From NCBI RefSeq assembly GCF_004340665.1, contig NZ_SLWO01000006.1:296204-360203 (forward strand): DNA of 64,000 nt, written 5' to 3'. Below, piece by piece: positions 8,252 to 17,432 of the stretch (positions within the stretch are counted from its first letter, which is position 1; each line of letters opens with the position of its first letter). This DNA comes from Pedobacter psychrotolerans (GTDB lineage Bacteria; Bacteroidota; Bacteroidia; Sphingobacteriales; Sphingobacteriaceae). A program made the translations under genes and the position numbers. The notes beneath the pieces were generated by a model. It worked only from the letters and a program-made list of their open reading frames with translations. It was not told where the DNA came from and searched no databases.

Positions 8252-10421
8252 GTTGTTGTAAATATCAGTAGTTCAAAGAATGAAAGCAAATCACAACTTT
8301 ATTGCCATACGGGATAAACTAGGGGCTGTTGTTGTAAATATCAGTAGTTCAAAGAATGAAAGCAAATCACAACAAATAAAGTTTGCATCTTTGTTGTGTC
8401 GAGTTGTTGTAAATATCAGTAGTTCAAAGAATGAAAGCAAATCACAACAAACAAGTCTTTTCAAAGTCGGTGACGTTTGTTGTTGTAAATATCAGTAGTT
8501 CAAAGAATGAAAGCAAATCACAACAAGGTCTACTGTTTATGTAAATAACATCGAGTTGTTGTAAATATCAGTAGTTCAAAGAATGAAAGCAAATCACAAC
8601 TATCCGCTACCTCTTGAAAAGTAATGCTTCGTTGTTGTAAATATCAGTAGTTCAAAGAATGAAAGCAAATCACAACAGGTTAACGCTACTTAACTGGCCA
8701 GCTGGCGTTGTTGTAAATATCAGTAGTTCAAAGAATGAAAGCAAATCACAACAGACAAGGATTTTTTGTTGCCTTTGGCATTGTTGTTGTAAATATCAGT
8801 AGTTCAAAGAATGAAAGCAAATCACAACAGGTAAGCAAGACTTACGAATATCAGGATTGTTGTTGTAAATATCAGTAGTTCAAAGAATGAAAGCAAATCA
8901 CAACATATTCCCTATCTACAGTTAAATTGTTCGCGTTGTTGTAAATATCAGTAGTTCAAAGAATGAAAGCAAATCACAACTAGTTGGTCATAGAGATTTT
9001 AGCACCGATAGTTGTTGTAAATATCAGTAGTTCAAAGAATGAAAGCAAATCACAACAGTTAGATGAAAGACTAGTACGAGAATTTAGTTGTTGTAAATAT
9101 CAGTAGTTCAAAGAATGAAAGCAAATCACAACGATAGGGATGGGAGCGTGTGTTATGAAAGAGTTGTTGTAAATATCAGTAGTTCAAAGAATGAAAGCAA
9201 ATCACAACGGAGTTTACCAGATGCTTTACCATCTTCCTGTTGTTGTAAATATCAGTAGTTCAAAGAATGAAAGCAAATCACAACACGCTATGCTCGATTT
9301 ATTTAACTACCTTGTTGTTGTAAATATCAGTAGTTCAAAGAATGAAAGCAAATCACAACAGTACATAGCTAAACCGACAATGACAATGCGTTGTTGTAAA
9401 TATCAGTAGTTCAAAGAATGAAAGCAAATCACAACTACCTCCATGAACCGCCATATTCAGCATAAGTTGTTGTAAATATCAGTAGTTCAAAGAATGAAAG
9501 CAAATCACAACACCGAGCATTAAAAGAGTTTTCAATTACAGTTGTTGTAAATATCAGTAGTTCAAAGAATGAAAGCAAATCACAACTAATTGTTTGTGTT
9601 ATTTTAGCATATTTGAGTTGTTGTAAATATCAGTAGTTCAAAGAATGAAAGCAAATCACAACCATTAGTTGAAACTGGCGTTAAATTTTGTGTTGTTGTA
9701 AATATCAGTAGTTCAAAGAATGAAAGCAAATCACAACTTGTATCTCCATAGTATATCCAGCCGGAATGTTGTTGTAAATATCAGTAGTTCAAAGAATGAA
9801 AGCAAATCACAACGCACCCACCAAAGGATATGCTTTGCGTTGGGTTGTTGTAAATATCAGTAGTTCAAAGAATGAAAGCAAATCACAACTTGTAGGCGGT
9901 TGAAGCAACGGTTTTACATGTTGTTGTAAATATCAGTAGTTCAAAGAATGAAAGCAAATCACAACACGGCATAAATCAAAATAATCATGAGCAATGTTGT
10001 TGTAAATATCAGTAGTTCAAAGAATGAAAGCAAATCACAACCGGGAGTCGTAAAGTTGTTAGCAAAATAATGTTGTTGTAAATATCAGTAGTTCAAAGAA
10101 TGAAAGCAAATCACAACCAATAAGAAATAGAAAAAACATAACCAAGAGTTGTTGTAAATATCAGTAGTTCAAAGAATGAAAGCAAATCACAACACTAGGC
10201 TTCGGAAAAAGGAATCAACGGGGGTTGTTGTAAATATCAGTAGTTCAAAGAATGAAAGCAAATCACAACATATAACAGTGCATTACTTGTTATTAGTGCG
10301 TTGTTGTAAATATCAGTAGTTCAAAGAATGAAAGCAAATCACAACTAAGTTACTAGATCCTTGCAAAACAATCTTGTTGTTGTAAATATCAGTAGTTCAA
10401 AGAATGAAAGAAAATGACAAC
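8252..10421 (-). CRISPR. Type II-C CRISPR array, 29 repeats and 28 spacers
   Basis: The repeat is 46 bp, beginning GTTGTTGTAAATATCAG and ending GCAAATCACAAC. I placed 29 copies with a period of 75 or 76, giving spacers of 29 bp (four) or 30 bp (24). The copies look identical except the last (10376-10421), which has two substitutions near its right end. Read on the minus strand the repeat begins GTTGTGATTTGCTTTC, as I recall for Bacteroides-type II-C repeats. In II-C loci the array is commonly transcribed opposite to the cas genes with the degenerate repeat at its 5' end. This suggests minus-strand crRNAs and newest spacers near 8252; the strand is inferred. The array overlaps short frames that are repeat artefacts. 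Confidence 0.98.
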
Positions 10422-10567
10422 ATGTTAATGTATCAGATATGAACTGGTTACCTATTTCAGACCGCTTAAAATTATAATTTTATCCTCAAATTTGTTATAA
10501 GAACCTAAAATAAATTGATTTTAAATTTCAATAAAACCTTTAAAATAGTCCGATTTAATTTAAACGC

Positions 10568-10601
10568 AAAAAGGGTCCCGGCATTACCGGAGACCCTTTT
10601 T
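10568..10601 (-). terminator. Hairpin terminator downstream of the histone-like gene
   Basis: The stem GGGTC-CCGG / CCGG-a-GACCC has one bulged base, with A and T runs on the two sides. It lies 20 bases past the stop of the minus-strand gene at 10621-10800 and can also block transcripts from the array side. Confidence 0.85.
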
Positions 10602-10620
10602 GTTTCATACTCACGAAATA

Positions 10621-10800
10621 TTATTTTTCAGAGTTTTTCTTTTCAGTTACTTCTGCACGAATTTCTTGTGCTAATACTTTAAGATCTTGCATTGCTTTAC
10701 GCACACGAGTACCAGCAGCTGCATTGCCAGCATTATAAAATTTTTCTACATCTGCTTCAATTGCAGCAACAGCAGCTTTAACTTTTGAGAATTTTTCCAT
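10621..10800 (-). CDS. Histone H1-like (Hc1-type) small DNA-binding protein
   Basis: This 59-residue lysine- and alanine-rich protein resembles the short Hc1-like histone H1 homologues common in Sphingobacteria and Cytophagia. They are thought to bind and compact DNA. It starts MEKFSKVKAAV and contains AAGTRVRKAMQDLKVLAQEIR, a segment I recognise as typical of the family, and ends in a charged tail (EKKNSEK). It is predicted all-helical. It stands alone, with a promoter-like site upstream and a strong terminator downstream, consistent with a highly expressed single gene. Confidence 0.85.
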   Translation of the reverse strand: MEKFSKVKAAVAAIEADVEKFYNAGNAAAGTRVRKAMQDLKVLAQEIRAEVTEKKNSEK

Positions 10801-10842
10801 CGCTAATTGATGTTTTTAAGGTTTAAAAAAATTATTTATTTC

Positions 10843-10872
10843 CAATAATACATATTTACCTTGAATTAACAA
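10843..10872 (-). promoter_or_regulatory. Bacteroidetes-type promoter candidate for the histone-like gene
   Basis: On the minus strand a TTG element (10870-10872) is followed after 19 bases by TATTATTG (10843-10850). This is one mismatch from the Bacteroidetes -7 consensus TAnnTTTG, at a suitable distance. It ends about 40 bases before the ATG at 10800. Confidence 0.5.
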
Positions 10873-10982
10873 GATAATGCATATATTAATTTGCAATAAG
10901 TTTTACACATATTCACAATCTAAAAATGCCCTTACGCTGTTTCAGAAGTATTTTTTGTAATTAAGTGAGAAAATCTGTTCAA

Positions 10983-11567
10983 TTAGTTAAACTGCTTTGA
11001 AAGCTTTATTAAATTATCAAAGGTTTGATTTGCACTATTTATACAATCATCAAAATCAGCTGCTGAAACCCTTTCATTCAACACGCTAACGAAACTTTTC
11101 CATTTAGATCCTAATTCTGATCCATATACTCCATAATAATTAAGGCCACCTTCATCATTTTTAAAATTAGAATTGGCTAAAATGTGCTTTTTAATCACGT
11201 TGCCGCCTAAGGTTGCTCCTTCTAATACATATAGTGCACCTAAAATTGCTGCACTATTATGATCTGGAATAAACAATTCAAAATCCAATGCTGGTAAAGT
11301 TAAACTATCAATATGCCAGTATTCCAAATCCCTCTCTAAGGCATGCAATTTAAATCGGCTATTCATTTCCAATTCCTGTGCGAGATTATTCTCCAGCATA
11401 TTGGCTAACCTATTCTCTAGCTTTTGATGAATAATATAATTTATAGTGAGTAGTTTTTTATAATTATCTATGCTCAAAGAATTATCCATGATGTCATTTA
11501 CAAACATCAGCGATTCCAATTCCTTATGCTTCTCTGCTGTTTTTGTTCTTAATAAGTCGGCAATCAT
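10983..11567 (-). CDS. bphO: Biliverdin-forming heme oxygenase (BphO-like)
   Basis: The enzyme would open heme to biliverdin IX-alpha, the chromophore of the neighbouring bacteriophytochrome. It has 194 residues, a normal length. The likely proximal heme ligand is His14 in TAEKHKELE. The distal helix glycine-rich motif is seen in LEGATLGGNVI. The gene lies downstream of bphP on the same strand, about 200 bases away. A terminator-like hairpin between them suggests reduced read-through or separate expression. The genomic pairing with a phytochrome kinase is a familiar one and supports the call. Confidence 0.88.
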   Translation of the reverse strand: MIADLLRTKTAEKHKELESLMFVNDIMDNSLSIDNYKKLLTINYIIHQKLENRLANMLENNLAQELEMNSRFKLHALERDLEYWHIDSLTLPALDFELFIPDHNSAAILGALYVLEGATLGGNVIKKHILANSNFKNDEGGLNYYGVYGSELGSKWKSFVSVLNERVSAADFDDCINSANQTFDNLIKLSKQFN

Positions 11568-11596
11568 TATTTTTTTTATTTTAAAATAAGATAAAA

Positions 11597-11625
11597 AAAG
11601 ATTCGAATAGACTATCCGAATCTTT
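11597..11625 (-). terminator. Hairpin between bphP and bphO
   Basis: A 9-bp perfect stem (AAAGATTCG / CGAATCTTT) is followed on the minus strand by seven T residues. It would end or attenuate the bphP transcript before bphO. Confidence 0.75.
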
Positions 11626-11766
11626 ACATTCTAAATCGTGATGTATCAATTCATCCTTAGATGCTGATTAAACCAAAAGTTGTGCACGGGATGTATACAC
11701 TTTACAAGATTATCATAACCTTTTGGCTTGGTCGATAAACATGTATAATATATCCGGGCGTATTTA

Positions 11767-13983
11767 TTATTTTATATTTTTAAAAGCTACGTAGAACGTA
11801 GATCCTGCATTTAGTTTACTCTCAAACCATACCCGCCCCTGATGTCGCTGAACCACTCGTTTCACAATAGCAAGACCAACTCCTGTACCTTCAATCTCTT
11901 TAACATTATCCATGCGCTTAAATAGCTCAAAAACCCTGTCGTAGTATCGATTATCGATTCCTATACCATTATCTTTAACTGCGTAAATTATTTCGCCACC
12001 TTCAATATATCCAGAAATCTCAATTATTGGCTTCTCTATCATTAAAGAATATTTAACAGCATTACTAATCAAGTTTGTAAACACTTGAGCAATCATGGTC
12101 TTATCTCCTTTTAAGTCTGGCAATTGGCCTAAAATCAATTCGGCTTTGTCTGCTTTAAAAGCTATCCATACTTCTGAGGCAATTTCATTTAGCAAAGTTT
12201 GCATATTAATATGCTCAAAACTGATTTCAGAACGGCCAACCTTAGCCAGGTTTAAAATTTCCTTAATCAGAAAGTTCATCTTATCTGCACCAATCAAAAT
12301 TCGGCTTAACATTTTGATTGCGGTATCATCAAGGGTCTTGTTTTTGAGCATCAACTCTGCGTAAGTTTTAATTGAAGTAAGAGGGGTTCTTAAATCATGT
12401 GATATGGTATAACTAAACGTATCCAATTCCTCATAGGCCGATTGTAGTTTTTCATTTAATAACCTGATTTCATTCGCCTTTTTATTTACATCATTAATAA
12501 TAATCTCTCGGATACGTAAAACGGATGCAATTTCTTCTGTCAACCACTTCTCTGAAGTGTTACTAACCACCTCAGACCAAGATTCAAAAGATTTTCTGGG
12601 AGATAAACTGAGTAAGCCATTTTCTGATGAAACTACGGGTTTATCTGGATTACCAGCCCAATTAATGTTTGCGATCAGCTCTGGCTTAAACCAGATAATC
12701 AATTCACCGAGCTCTTTACTAATATAACAAGCTAAAATCCCAGAAGCAATACTTTTATATTTTTTTGCTGGTAAATGTAATTCGGATAAACGGTGTGTAT
12801 AGTATATCGATTCATCACTGGTAGCTTTTAACCATTCTGCTAATTCTAAAATATCTTCATCGCTGGGCACAATACCAATGGTTTTTATATTCTTTTCAAA
12901 AAGAACTGCTACACCTGTTGCATTGGTAACTTCTAAAATATTTCTTTCATGACTGGTGATGGCATCTAATAAATACTTATCCCGACTAAGATGCTCTGAG
13001 AGTATGGCTGCAGTACTTTTAAATTGCTCAACCATTTGAGCGTCTTCCTCATCCTCACGATATTCTAAAGCTGATGAAAGTATCTGGCCAATCAGCTTGG
13101 CTCCTTCTCTGGCCTTATAATCGATAATTTTGGGAGAATAATTATGGCAGGCAATTAATCCCCATAATTCTCCATGAGAAATTAATGAGATACTAAAGCT
13201 TGAATGCACACCCATATTCTTTAAATACTGAATATGAATGGGTGATACAGCCCGCAAACCTGACTTCGTTAAATCCAGCGGTTGATCAGCTAGAAAAGTA
13301 ACAATAGGAGAATCATCTTGATTAACATCAGCAATAAGCCGTGTTAGGTTTAACTTATACAACTCCCTTGCCTGTTTGGGAATGTCTGATGCCGGATAAT
13401 GAAGTCCGAAAAATGGCTCAAGATCATCATTTTTATCTTCGGCAATCACTTCACCATGGCCATCATCAAGAAATTTATAAACCATCACCCGATCATAATG
13501 AATAAGTTTTTTAACTTCACTTGCCGCACCTTTTAATAAAGCTGAAACACTCTTCCCCTGCAGCATTATCGATGCAGAACGTCCAATTAAACCTTGAATA
13601 TCATATTGTAATGTGGCAGGTTCAAATTCAATGAGCCAATTATTTTCTGATTCAGAAATGATGATATAAAATGGGTTCTTATCAATATTTACCGGATGTG
13701 GGTTAATTGCATCAAAACTTTTTCTAATGATACCCAGTTTTAGTAAATCTTCAATACTCACTTCAGGTTCTTGTTGAGTTAAAAAGCTATGAATTGATGA
13801 AAGTGGCTTCTCAAGAAAGTCTGTAGACGATGCGTTCAAAAAGGCACCAATATTTTCACTGACATAGGTGATGAAAAAACTGATCTTATCTACGGCAATT
13901 AAAAAACCATGTGATTGAACTTTACCAGGTATGTGGATGGGTTCTTTGTCACAATTTGAAAGATCTACAGAAAAATTATTCAT
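11767..13983 (-). CDS. bphP: Bacteriophytochrome sensor histidine kinase
   Basis: This is a red/far-red light sensor with a PAS-GAF-PHY photosensory core and a histidine kinase output (738 residues). Cys11, in CDKEPIHIPG, is placed where bacteriophytochromes attach biliverdin. The GAF domain has PASDIP and an ACHN sequence near the chromophore pocket. The kinase has the H box HDLRTPLTSIKTY, an N box (NLISNAVKYS), and G boxes (DNGIGID, GTGVGLAIV). The receiver gene at 14132 is divergent and is the likely phospho-partner. No transmembrane segment is evident, so it should act in the cytoplasm. Confidence 0.95.
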   Translation of the reverse strand: MNNFSVDLSNCDKEPIHIPGKVQSHGFLIAVDKISFFITYVSENIGAFLNASSTDFLEKPLSSIHSFLTQQEPEVSIEDLLKLGIIRKSFDAINPHPVNIDKNPFYIIISESENNWLIEFEPATLQYDIQGLIGRSASIMLQGKSVSALLKGAASEVKKLIHYDRVMVYKFLDDGHGEVIAEDKNDDLEPFFGLHYPASDIPKQARELYKLNLTRLIADVNQDDSPIVTFLADQPLDLTKSGLRAVSPIHIQYLKNMGVHSSFSISLISHGELWGLIACHNYSPKIIDYKAREGAKLIGQILSSALEYREDEEDAQMVEQFKSTAAILSEHLSRDKYLLDAITSHERNILEVTNATGVAVLFEKNIKTIGIVPSDEDILELAEWLKATSDESIYYTHRLSELHLPAKKYKSIASGILACYISKELGELIIWFKPELIANINWAGNPDKPVVSSENGLLSLSPRKSFESWSEVVSNTSEKWLTEEIASVLRIREIIINDVNKKANEIRLLNEKLQSAYEELDTFSYTISHDLRTPLTSIKTYAELMLKNKTLDDTAIKMLSRILIGADKMNFLIKEILNLAKVGRSEISFEHINMQTLLNEIASEVWIAFKADKAELILGQLPDLKGDKTMIAQVFTNLISNAVKYSLMIEKPIIEISGYIEGGEIIYAVKDNGIGIDNRYYDRVFELFKRMDNVKEIEGTGVGLAIVKRVVQRHQGRVWFESKLNAGSTFYVAFKNIK

Positions 13984-14073
13984 ATATAATTTAGATGCTA
14001 CAAAAATATTAGAATTTTCGAATTAATTAGTATGTAGCATGGGTTTAATAAGGATACAATTTACCACGTTAGT

Positions 14074-14102
14074 TTTGAGATTTATTTTTTATTTTATATT
14101 TG
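14074..14102 (+). promoter_or_regulatory. Promoter candidate for the response regulator
   Basis: TTTG at 14074-14077 is followed after 17 bases by TATATTTG (14095-14102), a perfect match to the Bacteroidetes -7 element TAnnTTTG. The spacing is slightly shorter than the usual 19-21. It lies 30 bases upstream of the start at 14132. Confidence 0.5.
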
Positions 14103-14131
14103 TTTAAAATTTACAAATTACCTTTCAAATC

Positions 14132-14500
14132 TTGGCTAAAAAAAGTATATTGGTTATTGAAGATAACCATGCAATATTAGATGTTATCACGCTCATTTTG
14201 GAAAGCGAAGCTTTCAATGTTGCAGGCCTAAACAATGGCATAAACTTCCTTAATCATGTCCAGGAATTCGGCCCTGATGTTATTATAATGGACATTATGC
14301 TTCCAGATATTGATGGAAGAGAACTATTAAAAGAATTAAAGGAAACAGCATCTACCAGTCACATTCCGGTATTAATGATTTCAGCACGATATCACGCAAA
14401 TAACTATGTTCTGAACGGAATTCATGCGGATGACTTTATGGCAAAACCATTTAATTTTGATGAATTAATGGATAAAATTTATGCCCTTCTAAAGAATTAG
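14132..14500 (+). CDS. Single-domain response regulator (phytochrome partner)
   Basis: This 122-residue protein is a CheY-like receiver domain with no output domain. It shows the acidic pair in VIEDNH, the phosphoacceptor D54 (IIMDIMLPD), the signalling Ser in MISAR and the conserved Lys in AKPF. It would take a phosphoryl group from the divergent phytochrome kinase and pass it on or act by protein contact. The start appears to be TTG at 14132, as the frame has no closer ATG that keeps the beta-1 strand. Confidence 0.9.
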   Translation: MAKKSILVIEDNHAILDVITLILESEAFNVAGLNNGINFLNHVQEFGPDVIIMDIMLPDIDGRELLKELKETASTSHIPVLMISARYHANNYVLNGIHADDFMAKPFNFDELMDKIYALLKN

Positions 14501-14661
14501 GCTTAAATTTTACACCGAATCTTGATTACCTTACTCCTTTCAGTTTTAACTTTACTTATCAAATAATTAATTATGATTATTTGATGCATCAGTAACTAAA
14601 ATGAAATAAGTTAAACTAGAAATTGTTCACTTACTATTAAATTGCAATAAGGCTAATCAGC

Positions 14662-14802
14662 CTACTCAACATCTTTCTTTTTCGCAGTATTTACTTTTTT
14701 AGCATCTTTTGCTGAAGTTACTTTTTCCTCTGCACCTTTAGCCTTTCCAGTATCTGATGCGGTAGCTTTCTTTTTTTCTGCTGCTGTTTTTGAATCTTTC
14801 AT
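14662..14802 (-). CDS. Small Lys/Ala-rich protein
   Basis: A 46-codon frame encodes a highly charged, low-complexity peptide rich in Lys and Ala (starting MKDSKTAAEKKKATAS, ending AKKKDVE). Composition resembles short histone-tail-like or intrinsically disordered proteins found in this group. It is followed closely on the same strand side by the SpoIIAA-like gene, whose stop is 22 bases upstream of its ATG, so the two could share a transcript. I do not recognise a family and assign no function. Confidence 0.5.
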   Translation of the reverse strand: MKDSKTAAEKKKATASDTGKAKGAEEKVTSAKDAKKVNTAKKKDVE

Positions 14803-14823
14803 CGTATTTTGATTTATATATAT

Positions 14824-15192
14824 TTAATCCTCGGCTGCCAGCCATAATTCTGCTTTTTCTATTTCTTCAGGCCTAAATCCCTTAGCGCTACCTGGCGTTA
14901 AAAATGTAAAGAAGTCTGAAAACCATTCTACACTTTTTTCCGCGCTGATTACTGCAATCTTTTTCCATTTCGTAAAATTTTGCAATCCTGCCTTCACATC
15001 CTGAATCCATGCACCTGTAGTAAAATTCTTCACTTCAGTATCCAACACCAATAAATACCTGATCTCTCCAAAACGATCGAAAGTCCTGGCTAAACCAGGA
15101 AGCAAAACGTCTTTCAAATCATTGGTTGTTACTTCTCCAGTAGCCCTTACACCAAAAATATGGTCGGGTAACCCTGTAATTTCTGTTAACAT
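14824..15192 (-). CDS. SpoIIAA-like (STAS-related) protein
   Basis: This 122-residue protein matches the SpoIIAA-like family of small alpha/beta proteins. It has a beta strand with a RATGEVTTNDL segment, then YLLVLDTEV, and a conserved tail with a PGSAKGFRPEEIEKAELWL segment. The biochemical function of this family is poorly known; stress or lipid-binding roles have been suggested. It precedes the small Lys-rich gene on the minus strand. Confidence 0.8.
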   Translation of the reverse strand: MLTEITGLPDHIFGVRATGEVTTNDLKDVLLPGLARTFDRFGEIRYLLVLDTEVKNFTTGAWIQDVKAGLQNFTKWKKIAVISAEKSVEWFSDFFTFLTPGSAKGFRPEEIEKAELWLAAED

Positions 15193-15338
15193 ATGGTGTG
15201 GGTTTTGGTAAAGAACACTATAAATAGTAAAGATGTTTGAGAATTAGTGAAATTCTAAAAAAGTTGTGAATCATTTAAAACTCTTATCTGATGATTACGT
15301 TATAAAAATATCTCTCATAAAAAACAAGAACTAAACTC

Positions 15339-16457
15339 ATGAAAAGCAATTTAACAAAGCTATCTACCGCGGCACTTGCCTTATCTATTATGGTATCTGC
15401 CTGTACAAATGATACAAAAACCTCAACCTCAAGGGATTCTTTAAAAACTGATTCCACAGCCAATTCATCCTTAAAACCAGCAGGTCCGCCACCAGAATGG
15501 GGACAAAGTATTAAGCCAGAAATGCAAGCCGTTATTGAAAAACTAGCAAGTTATGGTGACAAACCTATAGAGACTTTAGATGCCACAGATGCAAGAAAGA
15601 ACCACACCCCTACTGATGCTGTAATGGATTTGATTGCATTAAATAAAATTGAAATTCCTGCTCCAAAAGTTGATACCACTGGAAAAGATATTAATGTAGC
15701 TGGTGGCAAAGTTCACTTACGCATTTACACTCCGAAATCAGGAAACGGACCTTTTCCGGTGATTGTTTATTATCACGGTGGTGGTTTTGTCATTGCAAAT
15801 TTGGATGTCTATAATGCATCAGCACAAGGTTTGGCAGAACAGGTGAATGCAGTTGTAGTTTCAGTGGCTTACCGCCTTGCACCAGAAAATAAATTCCCTA
15901 CCGCACACCAGGATGCCTTTGCTGCTTATGAATGGGTAGTTAAAAATACGGTGAGTATTAAAGGTGATCCAGCTAAAATTGCTGTTGTTGGTGAAAGTGC
16001 TGGAGGAAACCTGGCAGCAAATGTTTCCATTATGGCCAGAGATAAAAACATCATGGTTCCAGTGCATGAAGTTTTAGTGTATCCAATTGCACAGGCAAAT
16101 ATGAATACCGAATCTTATAAAATGTATGCCAATGCTAAACCTTTAAATAAAGCGATGATGACTTGGTTTACGGAAAAATATGTAAATACAATGATCGAAG
16201 CTCAGGATCCAAGAATATCCTTGGTTAATGCTAAACTAAAAGGTTTGCCACCCACTACAATTATAACAGCTGAAATTGACCCTTTACATGATGATGGAAC
16301 CATGATAGCCAATAAACTGGCAGATGCTGGTGTAAAGGTAAGCAGTAGAAATTATGAAGGAGTTTCACATGAATTCTTTGGGATGGCTGCTGTAGTTCCA
16401 GAGGCTAAGGCCGCACAGGCTTATGCTGCAGAACAATTAAAAGCTGCTTTCAAATAA
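15339..16457 (+). CDS. Lipoprotein esterase/lipase, HSL-type alpha/beta hydrolase
   Basis: This predicted carboxylesterase belongs to the hormone-sensitive-lipase family. The N-terminus is a lipoprotein signal with lipobox VSAC (Cys22), so it should be anchored outside the cytoplasm. A Thr/Ser/Pro-rich linker follows. The oxyanion motif HGGGF, the nucleophile elbow GESAGG, a later acidic residue (EIDPLHDDG) and the catalytic His in SHEFFG form the full triad. It has 372 residues and stands alone between a divergent upstream gene and a perfect bidirectional terminator shared with ku. Substrate is unknown. Confidence 0.9.
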   Translation: MKSNLTKLSTAALALSIMVSACTNDTKTSTSRDSLKTDSTANSSLKPAGPPPEWGQSIKPEMQAVIEKLASYGDKPIETLDATDARKNHTPTDAVMDLIALNKIEIPAPKVDTTGKDINVAGGKVHLRIYTPKSGNGPFPVIVYYHGGGFVIANLDVYNASAQGLAEQVNAVVVSVAYRLAPENKFPTAHQDAFAAYEWVVKNTVSIKGDPAKIAVVGESAGGNLAANVSIMARDKNIMVPVHEVLVYPIAQANMNTESYKMYANAKPLNKAMMTWFTEKYVNTMIEAQDPRISLVNAKLKGLPPTTIITAEIDPLHDDGTMIANKLADAGVKVSSRNYEGVSHEFFGMAAVVPEAKAAQAYAAEQLKAAFK

Positions 16458-16463
16458 TAAATT

Positions 16464-16503
16464 ATTCATCTGAATTGGTTGATACCAATTCAGATGAATT
16501 TTT
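16464..16503. terminator. Bidirectional terminator between esterase and ku
   Basis: A perfect 15-bp stem (16464-16478 with 16485-16499), 6-base loop and T run sits between the two convergent genes. Confidence 0.9.
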
Positions 16504-16524
16504 AAATATCTGATATCCCTAAAT

Positions 16525-17295
16525 TTAAGCACCTTTTTTTGATCCTAAACTCTGCATTAGCTGATCATATAAATCATCACTAGTGGCTTTTTGAGGCTTC
16601 ATCTTTTTCACCGTAGCACGCTTTCCTTTTGCTTTGGCCTTAATAATCTTTAATAACTCATTGCTATAATCATCTTTAAATGAGCTTAAATCAAACTTTG
16701 AGCTGTATTGTTTGATCAGCGCAAGCCCAACATCCATTTCTTTTTTAGTAATGGTGATGTCGTCTGCTTTATTAATTTCATCTAAACTTCTTATTTCCTG
16801 TTCAAATCTAATCTTCGTAATGATGATCACATTTTCCATTGGATGAATGACACAAAGATTTTCAGTATTTCTTAACACAAAGCGTCCAACGCCAGCCTTA
16901 CCGGATTTTTGAAGTGCTTTTAATAACAATGCGTAAGCTTTCTTCCCTTGCTTTTCAGGTTCAGTATAATAAGATGTTTCATAATAGACGGGATTGATTT
17001 CTTTTATATCAACAAAATTCTCTAATTCAATAATTTTGGTTTTTTCAGGCGATGCTTCTTCAAAATCATGCTTTTCTAATATCACATATCTATCCTTCAA
17101 AAAATAACCTTTAACAATTTTATCGAAAGGAACCTCTTTATGCGTTTTATCATTTACGCGCTGGTAACGAATTTTTTCATGATCCCGTTCATCTAACATA
17201 TCCAGATCTAGATGTGTAGTTTGTACGCCAGAAAACAACTTAACAGGGATATTTACCAACCCAAATCCAATTGAGCCTTTCCAAATTGATCTCAT
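16525..17295 (-). CDS. ku: Ku, DNA end-binding protein of bacterial NHEJ
   Basis: Bacterial Ku forms a ring on double-strand DNA ends and recruits LigD. The protein begins MRSIWKGSIGFGLVNIPVKLF, the hallmark N-terminus of bacterial Ku, and keeps the core beta-barrel region. It has 256 residues, a usual length, and ends in a basic extension (KAKAKGKRATVKK). No ligD gene is in the window, so the partner must be elsewhere. It is convergent with the esterase and divergent from the glycosyltransferase. Confidence 0.95.
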   Translation of the reverse strand: MRSIWKGSIGFGLVNIPVKLFSGVQTTHLDLDMLDERDHEKIRYQRVNDKTHKEVPFDKIVKGYFLKDRYVILEKHDFEEASPEKTKIIELENFVDIKEINPVYYETSYYTEPEKQGKKAYALLLKALQKSGKAGVGRFVLRNTENLCVIHPMENVIIITKIRFEQEIRSLDEINKADDITITKKEMDVGLALIKQYSSKFDLSSFKDDYSNELLKIIKAKAKGKRATVKKMKPQKATSDDLYDQLMQSLGSKKGA

Positions 17296-17432
17296 AATAG
17301 TATTGTATAATTATTTGAAATGAACAAGAGAAGAATTGATATTGTTTTTTCAAAATCTTGATAAATCTGGCTGAAATAAAACCATTTAGCCTCTTATTGT
17401 GTTGTATAATTACATTAATCTACAGTAATACT

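Noticed and set aside
8280..9409. Two 72-codon plus-strand frames inside the CRISPR array
   Set aside because: They start in a repeat and read repeat-spacer text with the same peptide block repeated; they are artefacts of the array.
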